Below, piece after piece: positions 8,450 to 15,347 of a DNA stretch of 64,000 nt. The number at the start of each line of letters is the position of its first letter. Position 1 is the first letter of the stretch. The stretch spans positions 62,001-126,000 of the forward strand of contig JAUIAS010000001.1 of assembly GCA_030425395.1 (NCBI GenBank). Direction: 5' to 3'. The DNA comes from Alphaproteobacteria bacterium. GTDB lineage: Bacteria > Pseudomonadota > Alphaproteobacteria > Rhodobacterales > Rhodobacteraceae. The translations under genes were made by a program, and so were the position numbers. Below the pieces are notes generated by a model. That model had not been told where the DNA came from. It saw nothing but the letters and a program-made list of their open reading frames with translations, and searched no databases.

Positions 8450-8534
8450 TCTAACAAATTGTAACAAGCCTTCTGATTGGCGCGAACTCTTGTCTCCGAG
8501 CCGTGCAAACGACATGGTCAGGTCGGGGGAAAAC

Positions 8535-10436
8535 ATGCCAAAGAACCAGACACGCACCGAAGAAATGACCCAGGCCGGCCTGAACCTGATCGCGCAGGCG
8601 CTTTCGATCTATGATGCGGATTTGCGGCTGGTGCAGTGTAACAAACGATTTCAAGAGATGTTCGCCCTGCCATCTGAACTGGTTGTTCCGGGGGCAAGGT
8701 TTGACGACACGATCCGTCATCTGGTTGATCACGGCGAATACGGCCCGGTATCGGATGTTGAAGAATTTGTTCAGGCCCGCGTTCGACAGGCCAGCGCATT
8801 TGAACCGCATTACATGGAGCGCACCCGCGCCAATGGGCGCACGATCAGCGTAGAAGGTTCACCGCTGCCGCAGGGTGGCTGGGTGACGGTCTATACCGAC
8901 ATTACCCGCGCGAAACGATCCGAGCAGTTGTTGCGCGCAAGGTCGGAAGAACTGAGCGACCAGCTTCTCAATCATGCCGAAGAGCTGTCGGCCACAAACC
9001 GGGAACTGGCCGCTACGATAACCGCGCTGGAAGAGACCAAGCGTCAGCTTACCGAAATGGAGGCCCGCACACGCCTGACCACGGAAATGATGCCCGCGCA
9101 CATCGCCCATGTCGATGATGAAGGCGTATATACGTTTTCCAACCGGCGGCTTAATTCGGTCATGCCCGGCAGGCCGCTGGATATCGTGGGCCTTGGTATC
9201 GCCGAGGCCTTGGGGCCTTCGGCCTATAACCGCATCGAACCGCACCTCAAGGCCGCTTATGGCGGCAAACCATCGGTTTTCGAATTCACCGATACCGACA
9301 GTTCGCGTCGCATCAGAACAGCCTTCACACCCGATCTTCTGGGTGGTGTCTATATCCTGTCGATGGACATCACCGAAGAAACACAAGCCCGCGTCGCCTT
9401 GCAACAAACACGGCGCCGGGCATTGGCCGCGCAGATGACCAACGGCATCGCGCATGATTTTTCCAACCTGTTGACCATTATCCTTGGCATGCAGGGCAAG
9501 CTTCGGCAAATGGCCATTCCTGAGGAAGCGCTCACCTTGATTGATGCCACGATCGGTGCTGCACGGCGCGGTGGGCGATTGCTCAACCGGATTGGGGATA
9601 TCACGGACAATCGCGCCTATCGCCCGCAACCGACGGATGTGACAGCTCTTCTGATGGACCTGAAAACACTGGCGACGCCGACCCTGCCGCGATCAGTCGG
9701 GCTGACCATTCTGGATCATATGCCGACCGAACTGTTCCTTGTGGATGCGGGTATGGTGCATGACGGGCTGCTGAACCTGATCCTGAATGCCCGCGATGCC
9801 TGTGGCACTTCGGGGCAAATCACCATCACCGCCCACACCGTGGCCGATACATGGATCGAGATCGGTGTGACAGATACCGGGCCGGGCTTTTCCGAGGTTG
9901 CGCTTGAAAAGGCGTTGAACCCGTTTTTTACAACAAAGGGGGGCGAAGGATCCGGGCTTGGCTTGCCGATGGTCTACAACATGGCGCGGCTTGCGGGCGG
10001 CAACATCCGGTTGTCGAACACGCCCTCTGGTGCAAGCGTGACCCTGCGCCTGCCTCTGCGGCGGACGGTGATGCCCACTGGGGGGCTTGCGCTTCTCGTC
10101 GAAGACAACGACACCCTGCGTGCAACGTTCCGCGATATGTTGATGGGGATGGATTATTCCGTGATCGAAGCAACCACAGTTGATGAGGCCGTCGCCCTTA
10201 GCGCGGACCTGCCCGATATCTGCCTCTGCCTGTCAGATGTGAAACTGGCAGGGTCCGCAACGGGTATTGATCTTGTGGAACGCATCGGCGCGTCTGGTCT
10301 GCCCTGTATCCTGATGACGTCGTTGCCACCCGAAGACCCCCTTTTTGAACATGCAGCGCGGGTCGCCCCGGTCTTGCGCAAACCGTTTTCGGCCCGGGAA
10401 CTCACGACCCTGATCCACGGAGGCCAAGCGGCATGA
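8535..10436 (+). CDS. Hybrid sensor histidine kinase with two PAS-like domains and a receiver
   Basis: 633-aa hybrid kinase with no obvious membrane segment, so probably cytosolic. Order: PAS_7-like domain (about 15-125, ALSIYDADLRLVQCNKRF), coiled coil (130-180), second PAS-like segment (185-285), HisKA with phospho-acceptor H307 in NGIAHDFSNLL, HATPase with N418, DTGPGF and GSGLGLP, and a C-terminal receiver (517-630) whose likely phospho-acceptor is D568 in LSDVK. Start chosen at 8535 for its GGGGGAAAAC ribosome site; in-frame starts exist at 8490 and 8514. It overlaps the next response-regulator gene by 4 bases and diverges from the ligase/ABC operon, which it may help control (inference). 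Confidence 0.9.
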   Translation: MPKNQTRTEEMTQAGLNLIAQALSIYDADLRLVQCNKRFQEMFALPSELVVPGARFDDTIRHLVDHGEYGPVSDVEEFVQARVRQASAFEPHYMERTRANGRTISVEGSPLPQGGWVTVYTDITRAKRSEQLLRARSEELSDQLLNHAEELSATNRELAATITALEETKRQLTEMEARTRLTTEMMPAHIAHVDDEGVYTFSNRRLNSVMPGRPLDIVGLGIAEALGPSAYNRIEPHLKAAYGGKPSVFEFTDTDSSRRIRTAFTPDLLGGVYILSMDITEETQARVALQQTRRRALAAQMTNGIAHDFSNLLTIILGMQGKLRQMAIPEEALTLIDATIGAARRGGRLLNRIGDITDNRAYRPQPTDVTALLMDLKTLATPTLPRSVGLTILDHMPTELFLVDAGMVHDGLLNLILNARDACGTSGQITITAHTVADTWIEIGVTDTGPGFSEVALEKALNPFFTTKGGEGSGLGLPMVYNMARLAGGNIRLSNTPSGASVTLRLPLRRTVMPTGGLALLVEDNDTLRATFRDMLMGMDYSVIEATTVDEAVALSADLPDICLCLSDVKLAGSATGIDLVERIGASGLPCILMTSLPPEDPLFEHAARVAPVLRKPFSARELTTLIHGGQAA

Positions 10437-11137
10437 CAGCCCCAACCGTCTGGATCCTCGATGACGAGCCCGACATTCGCCGGCTCTTGGCGGATGTGCT
10501 TGAAGGGGCCGGCTTTCAAACCCAATCCTTCGGGCGCGCGCGCGAATTCGAAGCCTCCATGAATCGTGAGACGCCCGACATCTGCCTTGTGGACCTATCG
10601 CTTCCCGATACTGACGGGCTGACGCTTGTGCACAGGCTGGCGCTGGAAAAGGGAGCGTCAGTCATCATCATTTCAGGCCGATCCCAGGTGCAGGACCGCA
10701 TTACCGGGCTGGAACTGGGGGCCGACGACTATATCACTAAGCCCTTCGACCCCGCCGAGGTTGTTGCGCGGGTGCGGGCACGTTTGAGAACGGCCAAATC
10801 GGCCACACGCGAAAGCGGAAACACTGCCCATTTCAGCGGTTGGACCGCACATTTCGACCGCTACACCCTGGAAACCGACTCCGGCACCGAAACGGCCTTT
10901 TCCCATGCCGAGGGCGCGGTGCTTCGCCTGTTTCTGGAAAGCCCCAAGCGGCTCATCAGTCGCCAGTTCATGCAGGAACAATTGGGCGGTGCCGCCGGAG
11001 AAAGCTTTGACAGGGCAATGGACGTGCGTATTTCAAGGCTGCGCACCAAGCTCGGAGAAGACCCAAAGAACCCCAGGTTGATCAAGACGATCTACGGCGC
11101 GGGATATATCTTTGTCAGCGATGTAAGCTGGAGCTGA
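10433..11137 (+). CDS. OmpR/PhoB-family response regulator
   Basis: 234 aa. N-terminal receiver with acidic pocket LDDEPD, phospho-acceptor D54 in LVDLSLPDTDG, ISGR and YITKPFD; C-terminal winged helix of the Trans_reg_C type (ISRQFMQEQL, RAMDVRISRLRTKLGEDPKNPRLIKTIYGAGYIF in pieces). ATGA overlap with the kinase gene indicates co-translation, so this is the cognate DNA-binding partner. Because the kinase has its own receiver, a relay (kinase, own receiver, possible phosphotransfer protein, regulator) or competition between two receivers is possible. No target sites could be identified. Confidence 0.92.
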   Translation: MTAPTVWILDDEPDIRRLLADVLEGAGFQTQSFGRAREFEASMNRETPDICLVDLSLPDTDGLTLVHRLALEKGASVIIISGRSQVQDRITGLELGADDYITKPFDPAEVVARVRARLRTAKSATRESGNTAHFSGWTAHFDRYTLETDSGTETAFSHAEGAVLRLFLESPKRLISRQFMQEQLGGAAGESFDRAMDVRISRLRTKLGEDPKNPRLIKTIYGAGYIFVSDVSWS

Positions 11138-11165
11138 GCACCTGTAGTCTGCGCGCATTTCAGGA

Positions 11166-12362
11166 TTACATTGCCTGTGCCGAAGCACGGGTCGCTGCGG
11201 CGGCCAGAATTCTAAGGGCTGTGATCAGGTCCGCCTCTTCGGTGTCCTCTTCGAAACAATGACTGCGTCCACCGATGGAGGGCGCAAACAACATGGCCAC
11301 CGGCATCAGTCGGGCCACGTTCGTCGCATCGTGGAGCGCCCCCGACGGCAGATGCAACCATTCGTCGCCACAGACCTCTTGCGCGCCCTGTTCCAGAGCC
11401 CGCCTCAGCCTTGGGTCCATGCCAACAGGTTCAAGCCCAAACATCGAACCGAACGATAATTCAAAACCGCCACCATCTGCCACCTCCCGCGCCGTTGCGC
11501 GAATGATGTTTTCCATTCGCCCAAGCCGTTCAGGATCGCGATCCCGCCATTGCATCGAAAACCGCGCCCGCCCCGGCACGATCGAAGATGCGTTGGGGTG
11601 CAGGGACACATGACCGATGGTCCACACCGTCTGGGGCGTAACCACATTGCGCAGGCGATCCTCCAGCAAGGCAGAAAACTGCGCCAGCGCCCGGAAAGCA
11701 TCGCGACGCAGATGCATCGGAGTTGTTCCTGCGTGGTTCTGTTCGCCGTCGAAGGTAACCATCATATCACGGATGCCGACGATATCGGTTACGACGGCCG
11801 CGCGCTTGCCGTCCCGATCCAGAACCGGCCCCTGTTCGATGTGCAATTCCATGAACCCCGAAAACCGAGACGGATCGACCGGCCCCGAGGACAGGCCCTC
11901 CATCCTTGAACGCGCGCGACCAAGGGAGACGCCGTCATGATCGGTGAAGGCGTCAGCCTCTGCCTGCGATATCTGGCCTGACCAGACCGCGCTGCCGGTG
12001 GTGGCCCCAAAGCGGCCTTCCTCGTCCTGAAAGGACACGACCGATACGCCGGGCACACATCGAGCCACCTCCAACGCGGCCATCACGCCCAGCGCTCCGT
12101 CAAGCCAGCCACCTTCTGGCTGACTGTCGGAATGTGATCCCAGCAACAGGCTGGACGCGTCCCCCGGGGCCAGACCGAACAGATTGCCCATGTCGTCGAA
12201 ATGCGGGCGCAGGCCCGCTTCTGCCATTCTGGCGGCGATCCATTCGCGCGCGGCAATATCGGGGTCGCTATAGGCCGGACGGCGCACGCCCCTGCCGACA
12301 CCCGAGGCCCCAAACCGGCGCAGCGTGTGCAGATCGGACAGGAAACGATCAGGGTTCAGCAT
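11166..12362 (-). CDS. M20-family Zn-dependent amidohydrolase (allantoate amidohydrolase / N-carbamoyl amino acid hydrolase type)
   Basis: 398 aa. M20/HyuC-AllC features: [19 protein letters not shown] (metal ligands H and D), [19 protein letters not shown] (E/E pair), [22 protein letters not shown] and the C-terminal [16 protein letters not shown]. The family hydrolyses allantoate, ureidoglycine or N-carbamoyl amino acids to release ammonia and CO2; sequence alone does not separate these. The urate degradation cluster in this window (31454-39910) lacks allantoate amidohydrolase, and this gene could fill that step (inference). Start at 12362 has GAGGAG. It converges with the response-regulator gene 28 bases away and diverges from hscC. 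Confidence 0.88.
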   Translation of the reverse strand: MLNPDRFLSDLHTLRRFGASGVGRGVRRPAYSDPDIAAREWIAARMAEAGLRPHFDDMGNLFGLAPGDASSLLLGSHSDSQPEGGWLDGALGVMAALEVARCVPGVSVVSFQDEEGRFGATTGSAVWSGQISQAEADAFTDHDGVSLGRARSRMEGLSSGPVDPSRFSGFMELHIEQGPVLDRDGKRAAVVTDIVGIRDMMVTFDGEQNHAGTTPMHLRRDAFRALAQFSALLEDRLRNVVTPQTVWTIGHVSLHPNASSIVPGRARFSMQWRDRDPERLGRMENIIRATAREVADGGGFELSFGSMFGLEPVGMDPRLRRALEQGAQEVCGDEWLHLPSGALHDATNVARLMPVAMLFAPSIGGRSHCFEEDTEEADLITALRILAAAATRASAQAM

Positions 12363-12381
12363 GCAAGCTCCTCGGAAGTCG

Positions 12382-12413
12382 TTGACAGGCTGGCAGTATT
12401 GCCAATGGCTGTC
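12382..12413. promoter_or_regulatory. Nested dyad in hyuC-like/hscC divergent gap
   Basis: TGGCA-GTAT-TGCCA (12391-12404) lies inside GACAG (12384-12388) and CTGTC (12409-12413), two nearly concentric inverted repeats. TTGACA at 12382-12387 could serve as a plus-strand -35 element, though the expected -10 is poor. It lies 75 bases upstream of the hscC start. A regulator site is plausible, not shown. Confidence 0.35.
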
Positions 12414-12487
12414 CAGCCGCAGTTGACGTTGTCGGGTTCCGGCGGCACAACCACCGTGCGAAAAGGACGCAAACAGGCAGGCACGTC

Positions 12488-14185
12488 ATGAAACAGCTTC
12501 CCATCGGCATCGACCTTGGCACAACGAATTCGCTGATCGCGGTATTCGAGAATGGTGCCCCCCGCCTGATCTCAAATGCGCTGGGTTCCGCGCTGACCCC
12601 GTCTGTCGTCTCTGACCTTGACGGGCGACTGATCGTAGGCGAAGCGGCACGCGACCGGCTGGCCACGCATCCGCGCGACACTGCCGCAGTGTTCAAACGG
12701 GCGATGGGCGCGAAAACGCAATTCAAGATTGGCACCCGCCAAATGGGTGCCGAAGAACTGTCGGCTCTGGTCCTTCGCAAGCTCAAGGCCGATGCAGAAG
12801 CAGATCTGGGCCAGCCTGTGCGCGACGTGGTCGTTTCTGTGCCCGCGTATTTCAATCAAGGCCAGCGACAGGCCACGATGGACGCCTGCCGCCTTGCCGA
12901 CCTGAACGCGGTGCGCCTGATCAACGAACCCACAGCCGCCGCCTTGGCATACGGGCTTCAGGACCGGGACGGCGAAAGCCGGTTTCTGATCTTTGATCTG
13001 GGCGGCGGCACCTTCGATATCACCGTTCTAGATCACTTCGAAGGGGTGATGGAAGTCAAGGCAAGCTCTGGCGATGCCCAGCTTGGCGGCGAAGATTTCA
13101 CCACAGCGCTTGCCAAAACCATGATTGAGACCGCCGGAATTGAATGGTCAGACCTTTCAAGGGATGAACAGATTCAGGCCAAACACCTTGCCGATGGGGC
13201 CAAACGGCGGCTTGGTCTGAGCGAAACACATGATGTCACGCTGCGCCTGAAACGTGGCGAAACCGCACTGACCCTGACCCGTGAGATGTTCGAAGCCGCA
13301 TGCGCACCACAGATGCGCCGCCTTCGCCGTCCGATCGAGCGATGTTTTTATGACAGCGATCTGGCCGCCAGTGAGATGGACCGCATCATCCTTGTTGGCG
13401 GTGCCACACGGATGCCGATGATCAGACAATTTGTCACCCGCCAGTTCGGCATGTTTCCGAATAGCAGCATAGACCCGGATCATGCCGTGGCTCTCGGTGC
13501 CGCGGTGCAGGCAGCACTTGTTGCACAGGACGCGGCGCTGGACGACGTCGTGATGACTGACGTCAGCCCGTTTTCCGTGGGCCTCAGCACCGCCGAGGCT
13601 CTTGGGAACGGACGGTTTGTGGACGGGTTGTTCACGCCACTGATCGAACGCAACACGCCCCTTCCGGCCAGTCGCGAACGTTATTTTTCGACCATGCAGG
13701 ACAATCAGACCGGTCTGCGCGTCGAGGTGTATCAGGGCGAAGCGCCGAAGGTAGCTGACAACGTTCTGCTGGGTGAATTCCTGCTGTCGGTGCCCCGCGC
13801 ACCGGCGGGGCAGGAAGGCATGACAGTCCGTTTGAGCTATGACGGTTCAGGCCTGATCGAAGTCGAGGCAACAACTGCCAATGACAAGGGCGGGTTGGTG
13901 ATCAAGCAAAACGCACCCGGACTGACAGAGGCGGAGATTGCGAAACGTCTCAAGGCCATGGAAAAGCTCAAGGAACACCCCCGCGACGCCGAAGAAAACA
14001 CCGCCCTTCTGGCGCGCATACGGCGACTTTATGAAATGGCCTCCGGTGACGATCGCACGATGCTGAGCCAAATATTGGTGCGGTTCGAAGCCGCGCTGGC
14101 CGATCAGGACCCGCAGGAAATCGACCGCGCGCGTGGCGAAATTTCCCGCCAGCTTGACGCGATTGACGACTACTATGTCAGCTAG
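12488..14185 (+). CDS. hscC: Hsp70-family chaperone, HscC type
   Basis: 565 aa, shorter than DnaK (about 640). Hsp70 ATPase motifs are intact: GIDLGTTNSLIAVFENGAP near the N-terminus, NEPTAAALAYGL, FDLGGGTFDITVLDHFEG, LGGEDF and ILVGGATRMPMI. The substrate-binding beta domain is present (VLLGEFLLSVPRAPAGQEG) with a short helical lid and without the EEVD-like or DnaK acidic tail. This architecture matches HscC, a specialised bacterial Hsp70. The gene overlaps the following J-like gene by 11 bases; in E. coli hscC is likewise accompanied by membrane J-proteins (djlB/djlC). The ribosome site is weak (CAGGCACG). Confidence 0.9.
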   Translation: MKQLPIGIDLGTTNSLIAVFENGAPRLISNALGSALTPSVVSDLDGRLIVGEAARDRLATHPRDTAAVFKRAMGAKTQFKIGTRQMGAEELSALVLRKLKADAEADLGQPVRDVVVSVPAYFNQGQRQATMDACRLADLNAVRLINEPTAAALAYGLQDRDGESRFLIFDLGGGTFDITVLDHFEGVMEVKASSGDAQLGGEDFTTALAKTMIETAGIEWSDLSRDEQIQAKHLADGAKRRLGLSETHDVTLRLKRGETALTLTREMFEAACAPQMRRLRRPIERCFYDSDLAASEMDRIILVGGATRMPMIRQFVTRQFGMFPNSSIDPDHAVALGAAVQAALVAQDAALDDVVMTDVSPFSVGLSTAEALGNGRFVDGLFTPLIERNTPLPASRERYFSTMQDNQTGLRVEVYQGEAPKVADNVLLGEFLLSVPRAPAGQEGMTVRLSYDGSGLIEVEATTANDKGGLVIKQNAPGLTEAEIAKRLKAMEKLKEHPRDAEENTALLARIRRLYEMASGDDRTMLSQILVRFEAALADQDPQEIDRARGEISRQLDAIDDYYVS

Positions 14186-15326
14186 TTGGCCATGGCGCGA
14201 ACTGGGCCTTGATGGCCCCGCTGACGACCGTGCGGTGCGCCGGGCCTACGCCGCGCGGCTGAAATCCATCGACCGTGAAAACGCCGACGCCTTTCAGGCC
14301 CTGCGCACCGCCTATGACGCGGCGCGCGCGCGATCCCCAAAGCCGATGGGCAAGCGCCCGAGCATGGCAGAGATTTTACACGACACGCCCCCTGCCCCGG
14401 CGACCTACAATGATCTCATGCCAGCGGCGACATCCAAGACCCCACCCGATGCCACGCCTTTGGCCCCTTCGCCTGAGGCGGTTCCCGAACCAGAGAGCAC
14501 GCCAGAACCGGGCAATGCCCCCGCACCGGTAAAGGAACCCTTTCCCGACACCCCCACAATCGCTGATCTGGACCAGTTAAACGAAACTTGGCCGCACGAA
14601 ACCAAAGCGGCTTTCATGAAACATCTGCGCGCATCCATCTTCCCGCGCTATGGCGGGCAAACAAAGGATCTTCGTTCGCTTTTGTCCCTTGATATGGCAC
14701 AGGAATTCGAATTTCGGCGACAGATCGAGTGGCAGATTTTCAACATGCTGGAACAAAGCCTTCGCAATAATGGGGGCGATCCGGTCAACCTGAAGCCAAA
14801 CCTTGGGCGCGCGCTTGACTATGAATTCGGATGGTATTCCGACGGCGTCGGTTTTCAGCGCCGATTTCGCGGGCGGCAGGCCACACAACAGATTATCGAG
14901 AAGATGCAAAGCGCCGTTGGCCAATCCGCAGCCCCCCCAAAAAAGCTGAGCAGCACCAAGGGATTACACTATGTCGCGGCGTTTCTGGTTAGCTGGGCGC
15001 TGACCGCGTTGTCCTGGGGCATCAAGGCTGGCGACTACGATCTTAACGATGTTGCCGCACTTGCCCTGTTTGTACTGCCTACAATGTTTGCCTGCTGGTT
15101 CTTTGCCGCCATCATTTTCATCGCGACAGACTTTATCTTTTTGCGCGTGCTCCGGCCTCTGTTCGGAAAACGATGGAATGATCTTCGGCGGCGATCACCC
15201 AGAATCGGGCGTATCGACGGCATCATGTTTCGCGCGATGCACAACAGTGAATCGCGCGAAAAGATCGTTATCTGGATGGCAGCGGCCATACTATGCACCG
15301 CCTCAATCGCGATCAGCTTACTTTAG
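14175..15326 (+). CDS. Membrane-anchored J-domain-like protein, DjlB/DjlC-like, without HPD
   Basis: 383 aa beginning MSASWPWRELGLDG inside the end of hscC (11-base overlap). Residues 5-55 resemble a J domain (RRAYAARLKSIDRENADAFQALRTAYDAA), but the usual HPD tripeptide in the loop is replaced by SIDREN. A Pro/Glu-rich linker (about 70-130) follows, then a helical region (140-260) and at least three hydrophobic spans near the C-terminus (LHYVAAFLVSWALTALSW, ALFVLPTMFACWFFAAIIFI and IVIWMAAAILCTASIAISLL). It probably tethers HscC to the inner membrane (inference from overlap and the E. coli precedent). Without HPD, normal stimulation of Hsp70 ATPase is doubtful. A start at 14133 in the same frame is possible but would overlap hscC by 53 bases. 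Confidence 0.8.
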   Translation: MSASWPWRELGLDGPADDRAVRRAYAARLKSIDRENADAFQALRTAYDAARARSPKPMGKRPSMAEILHDTPPAPATYNDLMPAATSKTPPDATPLAPSPEAVPEPESTPEPGNAPAPVKEPFPDTPTIADLDQLNETWPHETKAAFMKHLRASIFPRYGGQTKDLRSLLSLDMAQEFEFRRQIEWQIFNMLEQSLRNNGGDPVNLKPNLGRALDYEFGWYSDGVGFQRRFRGRQATQQIIEKMQSAVGQSAAPPKKLSSTKGLHYVAAFLVSWALTALSWGIKAGDYDLNDVAALALFVLPTMFACWFFAAIIFIATDFIFLRVLRPLFGKRWNDLRRRSPRIGRIDGIMFRAMHNSESREKIVIWMAAAILCTASIAISLL

Positions 15327-15347
15327 GCTTGGACAATCTGCGGCGGA

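Noticed and set aside
7354-8454. Plus-strand frame of 366 codons opposite the acyl-CoA ligase
   Set aside because: Antisense shadow of a gene with intact AMP-binding motifs.
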